A DNA stretch of 64,000 nucleotides, taken from the NCBI GenBank assembly GCA_963704825.1, contig CAVPHV010000017.1, forward strand, positions 124,001-188,000, read 5' to 3'. Below, in pieces: positions 17,800-27,283 of this stretch (its first letter is position 1; every line of letters starts with the position of its first letter). A program made the position numbers and the translations under genes. A model generated the notes under the pieces. The model did not search any database. It saw only the letters and a list, made by a program, of their open reading frames with translations, and was not told the DNA's origin. This stretch comes from CAVPHV01 sp963704825. Its GTDB lineage: Bacteria; Actinomycetota; Acidimicrobiia; Spongiisociales; UBA5794.

Positions 17800-18147
17800 A
17801 TGAACGGCGACCCATCGAGCGAAGATCGTGAACGCGAGGAACGGGCGGCGCAAGCGCGGTATGAAGTAGAGCGCAAGGCCAGCCACGACCGCTACGAAGC
17901 CGAACGTGAAGCCTCCCACGACCGTCACGAGGTGGAACGACAAGCTGGTCGTGACCTCGACGACTCTGCCCAGCGCAACGAGCGGGAACGTTTCGAACGG
18001 GAGCGTCGCGAAGAGCGTGAACGGATCGATCAGATCCGCCGCGACGAGAGAGAGCAAGCCGATGCCCTCCGTCGCGAAGAGCGAGAACGCGATGATGTGG
18101 AACGGCGCGAGGCTCGCGATCAGAGACGAGCCGACCGAGAGGGCTGA
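17800..18147 (+). CDS. Highly charged helical protein (115 residues)
   Basis: ATG at 17800 with a GGCGAGGA purine run 10 nt upstream. Nearly the whole sequence is E, R, D, Q and A in heptad-like repeats (REEREREDQ-type runs such as RRDEREQADALRREERERDD), with an early near-repeat YEVERKASHDR / YEAEREASHDR / HEVERQAGRD. This predicts a single alpha helix or coiled coil. No domain is recognised. The reverse strand has a longer open frame, but its composition is that of a shadow. It may be a structural spacer or not expressed. Confidence 0.5.
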   Translation: MNGDPSSEDREREERAAQARYEVERKASHDRYEAEREASHDRHEVERQAGRDLDDSAQRNERERFERERREERERIDQIRRDEREQADALRREERERDDVERREARDQRRADREG

Positions 18148-18238
18148 GACCTGGTGATCACGCGCCGGACGTGAGGCGGTCGACGAAGGCGTTTGCGTGG
18201 CGGCGGTCCGGCACCGTCGCGACCCTCGGCCGACTTCC

Positions 18239-18290
18239 CTGTTCTGGCGTGGCTCAGGCGCGATTTCCTGGACCCGAACCACGCAAGAAC
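18239..18290 (-). repeat. 52-bp dispersed imperfect palindrome, copy B
   Basis: On the reverse strand this copy matches copy C closely, including GGAAATCGCGCCTGA in the loop and the arms GTTCTTGCGTGG / CCACGCCAGAAC. It is inverted relative to copies A and C, but the gene it follows is also on the reverse strand. It overlaps the end of the GNAT gene and supplies its last dozen codons. Confidence 0.75.
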
Positions 18291-18745
18291 GGATTGGGTC
18301 GAGCGAACTCCACAACGTTGATACCTGGAGCCACCTCACGTTCGTCGGTGCGATGAAAGCCGAGGGACTCGTAGAGGGCGCATGCCGGCTCGTTGCGAGC
18401 GCCGGTCGACACGGTGACGACGGGATGATCGAGCACGGCCTCGACCAGGGCACGGCCGATTCCTCGTCTGGCCTGGTCCGGATCGACGATGAGCCGGTCG
18501 ATGTCGCAGCTGCCGTCTGGTGCGACGACAAATCCGATGGCACCGACGATGGCGTCACCCTCGAAAGCCGCCAGCCAATCGATGGGCTGCGACTGGAGTT
18601 CGTCGACCGTCTCGTCGAGCGGCGGAATCCCGTCGTAGCCGATGAGATCCGCCTCGATTTGGTAGGCGGCGTGCTGAATCGCCAGCAGGCGGGTGGCGAT
18701 GGCGGTGTCGCCGACCTCGGGGGTTTGGATGGAGATGGTGGCCAT
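18254..18745 (-). CDS. GNAT family N-acetyltransferase
   Basis: Start taken as the ATG at 18745, where the protein begins MATISIQTPEVGDTAIATRL; longer frames add unlikely sequence. The 163 residues contain the acetyl-CoA loop DQARRGIGRALVEAVLDH and the late ACALYESLGFHRTDER, typical of GNAT enzymes. Substrate unknown. The natural end appears to be near VVEFAR; the last residues (PNPFLRGSGPGNRA) are translated from repeat copy B, so the repeat has extended or replaced the original C-terminus. Confidence 0.82.
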   Translation of the reverse strand: MATISIQTPEVGDTAIATRLLAIQHAAYQIEADLIGYDGIPPLDETVDELQSQPIDWLAAFEGDAIVGAIGFVVAPDGSCDIDRLIVDPDQARRGIGRALVEAVLDHPVVTVSTGARNEPACALYESLGFHRTDEREVAPGINVVEFARPNPFLRGSGPGNRA

Positions 18746-18752
18746 CGCCGCC

Positions 18753-18758
18753 ACCCTA
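18753..18758 (-). promoter_or_regulatory. Putative -10 box of a leaderless GNAT transcript
   Basis: On the reverse strand TAGGGT ends 7 nt before the ATG at 18745, with no SD between them. Confidence 0.4.
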
Positions 18759-18787
18759 GGCGGGGAATTCGCGCTTGACTGGTCGAT

Positions 18788-19957
18788 GTGATTTCGATCA
18801 ACTCTGCAGAGCGAAGGGCCCGGCTCGCCGTTCGCCACCGGCTGGCGCGGCCCGCCGATAGCGTCGTTACCGCAGCAGCCGACATGGTTGGTCTGCACTC
18901 GAGCGATCCCGCCACGGTCTACCTGTCGGCGTGGGCCCGGGTGCCCGGGTTCGTTCACGGTGACCTCGAGGCAGCCCTCTACGACGATCGAGCTTTGCTG
19001 CGCATGCTCGGGATGCGGCGCACGATGTTTGTGGTTCCTCCAGACCTTGCCGCGGTGATGCAGTCCGCCTGCACGGACGCCCTGCTTGCCCCGGAGCGCC
19101 GCCGGTTGGTCAAGATGCTGGGGGAGCAGGGCATCGCCACCGATCCCGAGGCCTGGCTGGTCGACGTCGAGTCCCGAGTCCTGTCGGCACTGGAGGGCCG
19201 TGGTGAGGCGACCGCCGTCGAACTGACCGAGGATGTACCCGAGCTCGGCACCAAGCTGATGTTTGGTGCGGGCAAGAAGTGGGGCGGGACCATAGGCCTA
19301 TCAACCCGCGTTCTCTTTCTTCTCGCCACCGCCGGTTCGATCGTGCGCGGCCGGCCCCGGGGCACGTGGCTGTCGAGCCAATACCGCTGGGCGCCGACTA
19401 CAACCTGGGTGGGGGCGCCGCTTCCCGAGTTGGACCGAGCCGAGGCGCAGGCCGATCTCCTGAGCCGGTGGCTGTCGGCCTTCGGCCCGGGCACGCTCAC
19501 CGATCTCAGGTGGTGGACCGGATGGACGGTGCGCGACACCAAGGCGGCGCTTGCCGCCAACGGTGCGATCGAGGTCGAACTCGAGACCGGGACCGGGTGG
19601 GTGCTGCCGGACGATCTGGAGCCGGTACCGGCAGCGGGGGATTGGGTGGCGTTACTACCTGGGCTGGATCCGACCGTGATGGGCTGGAAGGAACGGGACT
19701 GGTACCTGGCCGATCACCAGGCACTCTTGTTCGATCGCAACGGCAACGCCGGACCGACCGTCTGGTGCAACGGCCGCATCGTCGGCGGCTGGGCGCAACG
19801 CCGCGACGGTGAGATTTCGATTGAGTTGCTCGAAGACGTTGGCGCTGCCGCTGCCGCCGAGATCGAGGCCGAGGCCGCTCGCCTCCACGAGTGGCTCGGC
19901 GACACCCGGGTCACTCCGCGCTTCCGCTCTCCGCTGGACAAGCGTTTGAACGGCTGA
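18788..19957 (+). CDS. Winged-helix DNA-binding protein of the AlkZ/YcaQ (HTH_42) type
   Basis: A 389-residue protein from a GTG start. It begins ISINSAERRARLAVRHRLA and contains VGLHSSDPATVYLSAWAR, LLRMLGMRRTMFVVP, a winged-helix region with LTDLRWWTGWTVRDTKAAL, and a C-terminal LLPGLDPTVMGWKERDWYL then WCNGRIVGGWAQRRDGEI. This is the HTH_42 family, which includes YcaQ/AlkZ-type DNA glycosylases acting on crosslinked or alkylated bases. The QxQ catalytic motif of AlkZ is not seen here (the position has LHSSD), so glycosylase activity is uncertain. It is divergent from the GNAT gene; repeat copy C follows. Confidence 0.78.
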   Translation: MISINSAERRARLAVRHRLARPADSVVTAAADMVGLHSSDPATVYLSAWARVPGFVHGDLEAALYDDRALLRMLGMRRTMFVVPPDLAAVMQSACTDALLAPERRRLVKMLGEQGIATDPEAWLVDVESRVLSALEGRGEATAVELTEDVPELGTKLMFGAGKKWGGTIGLSTRVLFLLATAGSIVRGRPRGTWLSSQYRWAPTTTWVGAPLPELDRAEAQADLLSRWLSAFGPGTLTDLRWWTGWTVRDTKAALAANGAIEVELETGTGWVLPDDLEPVPAAGDWVALLPGLDPTVMGWKERDWYLADHQALLFDRNGNAGPTVWCNGRIVGGWAQRRDGEISIELLEDVGAAAAAEIEAEAARLHEWLGDTRVTPRFRSPLDKRLNG

Positions 19958-19972
19958 ACGCAGTGTCCGCAC

Positions 19973-20024
19973 CGATTCCTGCGTGGCCAGGGTGTCGGAA
20001 ACCGCGCCTGAACCACGCAAGAAC
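19973..20024 (+). repeat. 52-bp dispersed imperfect palindrome, copy C
   Basis: Lies 15 nt after the stop of the winged-helix gene and ahead of the Fe-S protein operon. Arms GCGTGG and CCACGC flank the conserved GGAAACCGCGCCTGA, followed by AAGAACGGG. Same orientation as copy A. Confidence 0.75.
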
Positions 20025-20094
20025 GGGTTCTCGCTGCAGAGGTCTGTGAGCTGCCGGGTACACTCGCTGGGAGGCCGACGGGATAGGAGGAGAC

Positions 20095-22273
20095 GTGGCA
20101 ACGACCGCCACTCAGGAAGCTCCGGAGGACGCTGCCCCGAAGCAGCGCAAGATCACCGCCAGCGGAGCGCTTTTTGTGCTTTCCGGGCTCGCCGTTGTCG
20201 GCACGCTGCTGCTGTGGTGGATGGGCACGCTCCCCGACGAACCCGAGATCGAAGTCGGCCGGCTCGTCTTCGGCAACATTCCGGGGCCTGTCATCGCCCT
20301 GTTCTATGTCTCCGTTGCGGTGTTCCTCGGCGTCTCGATCTACCTGCTGGCACAGCGGGCCAAGAGCTGGGAACGCGGCTCGTGGGAGAACCGCAGCGGG
20401 ATGATGAAGAAGCGGCTCCACGAGTTGCGCGAGGGTCTGTCGATGCGCACCCTGCTACGCGACCGCAACGCCGGGCTGATGCACTCGGCGATCTACTACG
20501 GGTTCATCGTGTTGTTCCTCGGAACCGTCACGCTCGAGATCGACCACCTGCTGCCCAACAACCTCAAGTTCCTCTACGGCGCCTTCTACCAAGGCTTCTC
20601 GTTTGTCCTCGACCTGTTTGCCGTGATCTTCCTGGTCGGCATCGTCTGGGCGGCGGTGCGTCGCTACGGCATGAAGCCATGGCGGCTGCGCTCGAAGACC
20701 AAGCCGGAAGACGCCGGCATCCTCATCACCCTCGGGCTCATCGGCGTCACCGGACTGCTGGTCGAGGCCGCCCGTGTCGCCGAGATTGGAAGACCGGACT
20801 TCGAGAAATGGTCGTTTGTCGGCTACCCGCTGAGCTACCTCGTCCCCGAGAGCTCAGCCGCCGGCATCCATCAGGTGTTCTGGATCACCCACGTCGTGGT
20901 GTTCATCGCGTTCCTGGTGATGCTGCCGACCACCAAGCTGCGACACATGGTGTCGTCGCCGGTCAACATGTTTCTCTCGCCCCATGAGCGGCCGAAGGGC
21001 GCGATGCGGGAGGTGCCGAACCTGATGGAAGCGACCGACATCGAGACCATCGGCGCCGCCACGGTTGGGGAGTTCACCTGGAAGCAGCTCTTCGACACCG
21101 ACGCCTGCACCATCTGCGGGCGGTGCACGTCGGTGTGCCCCGCCAACACCACCGGCAAGTCGCTCGATCCACGCGAGATCGTGCTCAAACTCGGAGAGGT
21201 TGCCGACCGCACTGCGGCCGACCCCGTCTCGCCGCCGGTGTCGGTCGACCAGGCGATCACGGTGACCTCGGACAACGTCTTCGAGCGGATCACCGCCGAG
21301 GAGCTGTGGGCGTGCACGACGTGCCGGGCCTGCGACGAGATCTGCCCGGTCAACATCGAGATCGTCGACAAGATCCTCGACATGCGCCGCTACCTGTCGC
21401 TGATGGAGGCCGACTTCCCCAGCGAGCTCGGCAAGGCCTACGTCTCGATGGAGAACTCATCGAACGTGTACGGCATGGACCAGAGTTCTCGGGGCGACTG
21501 GACCGATGAACTCGGCTTCCCGGTCAAGGTCCTCGGCGAACCCGGTGTCGAAGCCGAGTACCTCTACTGGGTGGGGTGTGCCGGATCGTTCGACGATCGC
21601 AACCGCAAGGTCACCATCTCGACCGCCCGCCTGCTCAACGAGGCAGGAGTCGACTTCGCCATCCTGGGGCCCCGTGAGCTGTGCACCGGCGACCCGGCTC
21701 GCCGCACCGGCAACGAATACGTGTTCCAAGGGCTTGGCGCTGCAGAACATCGAGACGCTCAACGATCTCGGGGTGACCAAGATCATCACCCAGTGCCCCC
21801 ACTGCTTCAACACGCTCGGCAACGAGTACCCGCAGTTCGGCGGCGACTACGAGGTGGTGCACCACAGCGAACTGCTGATGCATCTCGTCGATAGCGGCAA
21901 GATCACCCCGAAGTCGAACGGTCAGTCGATCACCTATCACGACCCCTGCTACCTGGGCCGCTACAACGATGTGTTCATGGCGCCGCGCGAAGTGCTCGAC
22001 ACCGTGGGCAGGCGGGTCGAGATGCCCCGCAACGGCACCGGCTCGTTCTGTTGTGGCGCCGGCGGGGGCCGGATGTGGATGGAGGAGCAGACCGGCAAGA
22101 AGGTCAACATCGAGCGCACCGAGGAGGCGATCGCCACCGGCGCCGATGTCATCGCGGTTGGGTGCCCGTTCTGCTTCGTGATGATCGACGACGGAGTCAA
22201 GGAACTCGGCAAGGACGAGGACGTCGAGGTGAAGGACCTGTCGATGCTGCTCGCCGAACGCTCACTCGACTGA
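20095..22273 (+). pseudogene. Membrane heterodisulfide-reductase-like Fe-S protein (CCG domains), frameshifted
   Basis: GTG start with SD ATAGGAGGAG. The N-terminal 300 residues hold about six membrane helices of the NarI/cytochrome-b gamma type (histidines in GLMHSAIYYG and GIHQVFWITHV may bind heme). Two 4Fe-4S motifs follow, CTICGRCTSVC (about 338) and CTTCRACDEIC (about 406), then CCG domains with YWVGCAGSFDDRN, CPHCFNTLGNEY, HDPCYLGRYNDVF and SFCCGAGGGRMW. The frame breaks at the GGG run near 21731; removing one G gives VFQGLALQNIETL and a protein of about 725 residues. It likely passes electrons between the quinone pool and an acyl-CoA or lactate dehydrogenase partner encoded elsewhere. 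Probably functional with a sequencing error. Confidence 0.88.
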
Positions 22274-22282
22274 ATCTGCACC

Positions 22283-23059
22283 GTGACGGAGCCCATCAGC
22301 GCTGCCGGAGCGATCGCCTCCGTCACCCTGGTCTTGCTGGCGGCCGGTCTTTCGTGGTGGCGTGGAGTCGGGGTCGAGAAGTCGGTGCTGTGGGCGGCCT
22401 TTCGTGCGGCAGTTCAGTTGCTCGCAGTCGGCGCCGTGCTCGCCGTGATCTTCACGTCGGGCGGGGCGATGGTCTTCGCCTGGTTGTGGGTGGTCTTCAT
22501 GGTGGTTGTGGCAGCAGAGACCGCCCGGCGCCGCGCTCCCGAGGTGCCCGGGCTGCGGACGACCGTGTTTCTCGCCATCGGCGGATCGGCCGCTGTGGCG
22601 CTTGCCGTGGTATTCGGGTTCCAGATTCTCGACCTGACCCCGGTGACGGTGGTGGTGACGGCGGGGATCACCATCGGCAACACCATGCCGTCGACCGTGC
22701 TCGCCAGTGACCTGGTGGTGTCCTATCTCCAGGACAACCGGCTCCAGATCGAGGGTCTGCTCTCCCTCGGGTTCGATGAGCGGGGTGCCTCGCAGTTCCT
22801 GGTTCGCACCACCTCCCGCACCGCTCTCATCCCCCAGATCGAGCGCACCAAGGTCGTGGGCTTGATTGCCCTCCCCGGGGCCATGACCGGGCTGCTGCTG
22901 GCAGGCGTCGAACCGATTCCCGCCGTGCTCGTGCAGCTCGTCGTGATGTACCTGGTGCTTGCTGCAGTCGTGGTTGCGGTCCTCGTGGTGGTGTCCACGA
23001 TCTCCCGGAGAGCCTTCACCCCCGACCTCCGACTCGAGTCCTGGACGGTGCGGACCTAG
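22283..23059 (+). CDS. UPF0014 (FetB/YbbM-type) membrane permease
   Basis: A 258-residue membrane protein with about seven helices, GTG start 9 nt after the Fe-S protein stop. Family marks are AAFRAAVQLLAVGAVLAVIF, VTAGITIGNTMPSTVLASD and the cytoplasmic stretch LSLGFDERGASQFLVRTTSR, followed by LPGAMTGLLLAG. UPF0014 proteins are permease subunits of a proposed iron-export ABC transporter (FetAB). The ATPase partner FetA is not adjacent. A run of hairpins and a strong terminator follow. Confidence 0.85.
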   Translation: MTEPISAAGAIASVTLVLLAAGLSWWRGVGVEKSVLWAAFRAAVQLLAVGAVLAVIFTSGGAMVFAWLWVVFMVVVAAETARRRAPEVPGLRTTVFLAIGGSAAVALAVVFGFQILDLTPVTVVVTAGITIGNTMPSTVLASDLVVSYLQDNRLQIEGLLSLGFDERGASQFLVRTTSRTALIPQIERTKVVGLIALPGAMTGLLLAGVEPIPAVLVQLVVMYLVLAAVVVAVLVVVSTISRRAFTPDLRLESWTVRT

Positions 23060-23115
23060 CGGGCATGTGGGGTGGGGCCAACCGCACCGCGGGGTTGGTC
23101 GGGTGGTGGGGGTGC

Positions 23116-23148
23116 CCGAGGGGGCGGGCCTTGCCCCGGCCCCCTCGG
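23116..23148 (+). terminator. GC-rich hairpin after the FetB-like gene
   Basis: CCGAGGGGGC and GCCCCCTCGG form a perfect 10-bp stem, extended inside by GGGC/GCCC around the loop CTT. It is the first of a series of hairpins in the 220-bp intergenic region. A second hairpin at 23151-23179 pairs CGATCGGCCCGGCT with AGCCGGGGCGATCG with one mismatch. Confidence 0.6.
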
Positions 23149-23245
23149 CTCGATCGGCCCGGCTGAGCCGGGGCGATCGGCAATGAGGGCGGCCGGGAGG
23201 CCGCACGAATACGAGCCGGAGCCCCTTTGGGGCGGAGGCGAGAAC

Positions 23246-23274
23246 TCAGAGGACAACCGGAGGTTGTCCTCTGA
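23246..23274. terminator. Bidirectional hairpin terminator between convergent genes
   Basis: TCAGAGGACAACC and GGTTGTCCTCTGA form a perfect 13-bp stem around the loop GGA. It ends 5 nt before the malG stop on the opposite strand and serves the convergent FetB-like gene and mal operon. Confidence 0.75.
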
Positions 23275-23279
23275 AGGCC

Positions 23280-24206
23280 CTAGCCCTTGACGGCGCCTGA
23301 GGTCAGGCCGCCGACGAGCTGATCCTGCATCGGGACGTAGACGGCGATCACGGGAATCGACGCCAGCACCGACGCCGCGGCGAGGCCACCCCAGTTGGCG
23401 GTGTAGCTGTCGGAGATCATCAAGAACAGACCGCGCGGCAGCGTGTAGAGGTTGGTATCGGACAGCAACACCGAGGCGAGGATGTACTCGCCGTAGATGA
23501 AGACGAACGTGATGATGAACACCACGCCGAGAATCGGTCGGGTCAGCGGCAGGATCACGCGGTAGAAGATGTCGAAGTGGCTGGCACCGTCGACGACCGC
23601 CGCCTCGTCGAGCGAGAACGGGATGGTGTCCATGAAGCCCTTGATCAGCCAGGTATTGATCCCGATCGAACCGCCGAGGTAGACGAGGATCAACCCGAGG
23701 TGGGTGTTGAGTCCGGCGATCGGGAAGATGTCACCGATGCCCCGTACCAGCAGCAGGATGGCGACAAACGCCAAATACTGCGGGAACACCTGGATCAGCA
23801 GGACGATCAGCAGCCCAGCCCGGCGGCCGCGCCACTCCAACCGGGAGAAGGCAAAGGCGGCAGATGCCGACATGAGGACCTGGATGGTGGCCACCACAAA
23901 GGCGATGTAGAAGCTGTTCCACAGCCAGCGGCCGACGGGGAGCAAGGGGTCGGTGAACAACTCTTTGAAGTTGTTCAACGTGACCGAGGTCGGAATGAGG
24001 TTAGAGGCGCCCAGGGTGTTGAAGGTGTTGAACGCCGCCGAGACCATCCACAGCACCGGGTAGATGGCGAATGCCATCGCCACCCACATCACGGCATGAC
24101 GCCATCCCTTGTTGCGCAGCCAGACCTTGAAGCTGGTCTTGTTCTTGGTACCGAGACTTATCTGCCCGGCGACGACCTTGCTGTCGGTCGGCTTAGAGGT
24201 TGCCAT
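23280..24206 (-). CDS. malG: Maltose/maltodextrin ABC transporter permease MalG
   Basis: A 308-residue inner membrane permease with six helices. The EAA loop that contacts the ATPase is DEAAVVDGASHFDIFYRVIL. The N-terminal cytoplasmic tail carries KNKTSFKVWLRNKGWRHAV before the first helix. The start overlaps the end of malF by 14 nt. It works with MalF and MalE to import maltose or maltodextrins; no ATPase gene (MalK/MsmX type) lies in the window. Confidence 0.92.
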   Translation of the reverse strand: MATSKPTDSKVVAGQISLGTKNKTSFKVWLRNKGWRHAVMWVAMAFAIYPVLWMVSAAFNTFNTLGASNLIPTSVTLNNFKELFTDPLLPVGRWLWNSFYIAFVVATIQVLMSASAAFAFSRLEWRGRRAGLLIVLLIQVFPQYLAFVAILLLVRGIGDIFPIAGLNTHLGLILVYLGGSIGINTWLIKGFMDTIPFSLDEAAVVDGASHFDIFYRVILPLTRPILGVVFIITFVFIYGEYILASVLLSDTNLYTLPRGLFLMISDSYTANWGGLAAASVLASIPVIAVYVPMQDQLVGGLTSGAVKG

Positions 24207-25776
24207 AGAGTCTCTCCAGGCGTTTGGTGAACCGGAAACTGAAGGCCGAGATCAGAGCCACGATGATGAAGATGAGGATGGCGAATGTGGCGGCGAGCGC
24301 AAACCTTCCGGCGTTCTGCGACAGCGAGAACGTGAAGGTGATGAGGAGATCGGTTTCGCCGACCGGTACGTCATAGGTGAGTAGCTGCGGTCCGCCGTTG
24401 GTCAGGAGGAAGATGTTGATGAAGTTGTTGAAATTGAAGGCAAACGATGCGATGAGCAACGGGGCGATGATCACCATCAGCATCGGGAAGGTGACCTTGC
24501 GGAACGTCTGGAACCCGTTGGCGCCGTCGACCTTGGCCGCCTCGATCAGCGACGTCGGTATCGACTGGAGCGCCCCCATCGAGATCAGCATCATGTAGGG
24601 GAAACCCTGCCACACGGTGACCAGGATCACCGACACCTTGGCCCAGAACCCATTGGTGAGCCACGGAACCGCAAACCCCGTCCACGCCAGCAGGTCGTTG
24701 TTGATCGGTCCGAAGTTGGTGTCCATCAGCCCACGCCAGATCAGCACCGAGATGAAGGCGGGGATGGCGTAGGGCAAGATCAGGATCGATCGGTAGAACT
24801 TGATGCCGCGCAGTTGAACGTTGTGCAGGGTCAACGCCAGCCCGAGGCCGAGCGCCAACTGGAGGAGCACAACGGAGATGGCGAAGATGACGTTCCAGGT
24901 GAACACTCGCAGCAGCGGCCCCCCTACCCGTCGGTCGGTCAGGGCATCGACGTAATTGTCGGCTCCGATGAAGATGCGCCAACCCGGAGTGAGTACCCGC
25001 CCGTCTCCGCAGACGTAGTTGCCCTCAACCGGCACACATTCGGTGTCCTCGATGTTGTCGACCATCAGGTCGCGTGCCGCGTCGTATGTGTACCGCTGGA
25101 TCTGGCCGGCCTGGGCCGTGGTTGCCGTCACCACGACGGCCTCGCCGACCGGCGTGTCGATCGCAGACGCCAGTAACTCACCCTCGACTGCGATCAGGTC
25201 GATCAATCTGAGCTTGCTGAAGCCGTCGATCTCGTCGGGTGGGGCGGCCGGATCATCGAGGGGGACTGGCTCACAGGTGCTCTCGCTGGGTGGATCCGTC
25301 TTGAGGCGTGGTGCCCCGAAACACGTAGTGCCCTCGTCATCGACGAGGAGGAATTGAAGGTCGCCGTTCGGCGCCTGATAGACGGTGAGGGCGAACTGCG
25401 CCGGATCGTCGGAGATGACCTTGATGCTCTCGAGCGAGGCCGTCGCCTGCTCCTTGTTGACGTTGTTCGGTTGGGCGAAGTTCGTCATCGAGAGGTAGAT
25501 GGTGTACCCGATGGGGTAGACGACAAAGACGAGAAGGAAGACCAGGCCGGGTGCGATGTAGCGCAACGGGATGGCCTTGCTGGAGAAGTAGATGAAGTTG
25601 AGCCCGACGGCGCCGACCGCCAACAGCGCCATGACGAGCCATTGCTCTTGGTCGATCAGGCTGTACATCGCCCACAGGGCCATGGCATCGACGATCGCCA
25701 TCGACCCGAAGCGGAACCAGAAGCCCGGTCCCAGGCTTCCGAATCGTCCGGAACGCGCCGAGGACGGGGCCGTCAT
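24193..25776 (-). CDS. malF: Maltose/maltodextrin ABC transporter permease MalF
   Basis: A 527-residue permease. Helices near the N-terminus (about 27-75 and 73-95) are followed by an extracytoplasmic loop of roughly 180 residues (about 97-285) and then six C-terminal helices, as in MalF proteins with a large P2 domain that contacts the binding protein. The loop has four cysteines (for example TTCFGAP, STCEPV, TECVPV, YVCGDG) that could form two disulfides. The EAA motif is EAAKVDGANGFQTFRKVTFP. Upstream malE ends 60 nt away. Confidence 0.92.
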   Translation of the reverse strand: MTAPSSARSGRFGSLGPGFWFRFGSMAIVDAMALWAMYSLIDQEQWLVMALLAVGAVGLNFIYFSSKAIPLRYIAPGLVFLLVFVVYPIGYTIYLSMTNFAQPNNVNKEQATASLESIKVISDDPAQFALTVYQAPNGDLQFLLVDDEGTTCFGAPRLKTDPPSESTCEPVPLDDPAAPPDEIDGFSKLRLIDLIAVEGELLASAIDTPVGEAVVVTATTAQAGQIQRYTYDAARDLMVDNIEDTECVPVEGNYVCGDGRVLTPGWRIFIGADNYVDALTDRRVGGPLLRVFTWNVIFAISVVLLQLALGLGLALTLHNVQLRGIKFYRSILILPYAIPAFISVLIWRGLMDTNFGPINNDLLAWTGFAVPWLTNGFWAKVSVILVTVWQGFPYMMLISMGALQSIPTSLIEAAKVDGANGFQTFRKVTFPMLMVIIAPLLIASFAFNFNNFINIFLLTNGGPQLLTYDVPVGETDLLITFTFSLSQNAGRFALAATFAILIFIIVALISAFSFRFTKRLERLYGNL

Positions 25777-25835
25777 TTCGACCCCGTCCTCTGGTGTCCT
25801 CCAAACATGCTGTTGGAGGTTAGTCGGTTGCTACG

Positions 25836-27183
25836 TCAGGCTCCGATCAGACCGTCGATCTGTTCGCCGGCCGCGGTGAGCGCGGTCGTCGGGTCGGATT
25901 CGCCGTTGCGGATCTGGAGCATGGCGGCGCCCCACGAGTCCCAGACATCACCGGTCATCTGCGGGATGTTGGGCATCGGCTGACCGTTGGCGATCGACTC
26001 CGTGAAGGCGGCAACGATCGGGTCACTCGACACGGCCTCGGCCACGGTCTTGTTGGCCGGGAGGCGCGGGTCGGCGTCATAGAGTGCCTGCTGCACCTCA
26101 GGCGTGGCGGCGTAGTCGTAGATGAAGGTCTTGGCGACGAGCACCTGGGTGGTCTGCGAGCTCAGGTAGATACCCCTGTGCGCCGAAGAACGGACGGGGC
26201 GTGTTGCCCTCCATCGTCGGGATACTGATCACCTGGATTTCGAAGCCATTCTCGGCGGCGCCGGTCTCGGCATCACCACGGGCCCACGGGCCGGTCATCC
26301 AGAACAGCGCATTGCCCTGTTGGAAGGCTTCCTGCGCATTGCCGTAGTTGTAGGACGGGATGTACCCGGCGTCGACAAGTCCGGCCATGAAGTCGGCGCC
26401 GGCGATGGACTCGGGGGAGTCGATGCCGGCGGTGTCGGCCGTGTAGCCCGTTGCCGGGTCGAACGTGAAGATCGAACCACCGAAGGCGGATTGGAACGGG
26501 AACATGTGGTAGGCGTCGGCTGCGTCGGCGCCACCGGGCAGCGCGATGCAGACCTGGTCACCGCTGAGCACGCTGTCACACAGCGCCGTCAGGTCCTCGA
26601 ACGTTGCCGGGGCGTCGGTGGTGGCAGCCAGCGTGGTGTTCATCCACATGGCGATGCCCTCCATCTGGAACGGCAAGGCGTAGAGCGAGCCACCCAGGGT
26701 GAAGGCGGTGAGTGAAGGATCGAAGAAGTCCGCGGCTCTGTCGGCCGGGAGATCGTTCATCGGAGCGATCACGCCGGCGTCCGACAGCGGCCCGGTCCAG
26801 TCGTGGGCGCCGATGAAGACGTCGGGGCCTTCGCCGGTCGGGATCAGCTGAATCGCCTCGTCGCGGATCGAGCCGAAGTCCTTCTGCACCACCTCGATGG
26901 CGACGCCGGTTGCTGCCTCGAACTCAGGTGCGATGGCGATGATGGCCGGGGCACGGCTCTCGTCGGCCCACACCACCAGCGCCTCGGCTGCTGCGGCCGT
27001 GGTTGTCGTCTCAGGGGCAGCCGTGGTCGTTGTCTCTTCCATGGCTTCGGTCGTTGTCGTTGTGTCTTCCGTGGCTTCGGTGGTCGTTGTCGTGTCGCCA
27101 GCGCTGTCATCGTCGCCACAGGCGGCAGCGATCAGAGCAAAGGCAAGAACAAGGCCAACCAGAATCCGGTACCGACTTCTCAC
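25836..27183 (-). pseudogene. malE: Maltose/maltodextrin-binding lipoprotein MalE, frameshifted
   Basis: The start is the GTG at 27183 with SD GGAGGAGG, giving a lipoprotein signal peptide ending FALIAAACGDDD. A Thr-rich linker follows, then a solute-binding domain with LVVWADESRAPAI, PDVFIGAHDWTGPL, YALPFQMEGIAMW and NALFWMTGPWARGD. Near 26171 the frame breaks: removing one base changes AQGYLPELAD to AQGIYLSSQTTQVLVAKTF, which continues through the second frame to the stop at 25836. The repaired protein is about 448 residues. First gene of malEFG, opposite the LacI regulator. Probably a sequencing error in an intact gene. Confidence 0.88.
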
Positions 27184-27283
27184 AAGAAGTCCTCCTCCGT
27201 TATCCAATGGGGTTGCGCGGGGCATCTCGAGTGAGTGCCTCCGATGCTGGTAGTAAACCAGCAAACGCGAGTAAAGCACGTTC

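Noticed and set aside
17746..18915. 389-codon open frame on the minus strand
   Set aside because: Overlaps both the charged helical protein and the GNAT gene in a different frame; its translation has no recognisable domain.
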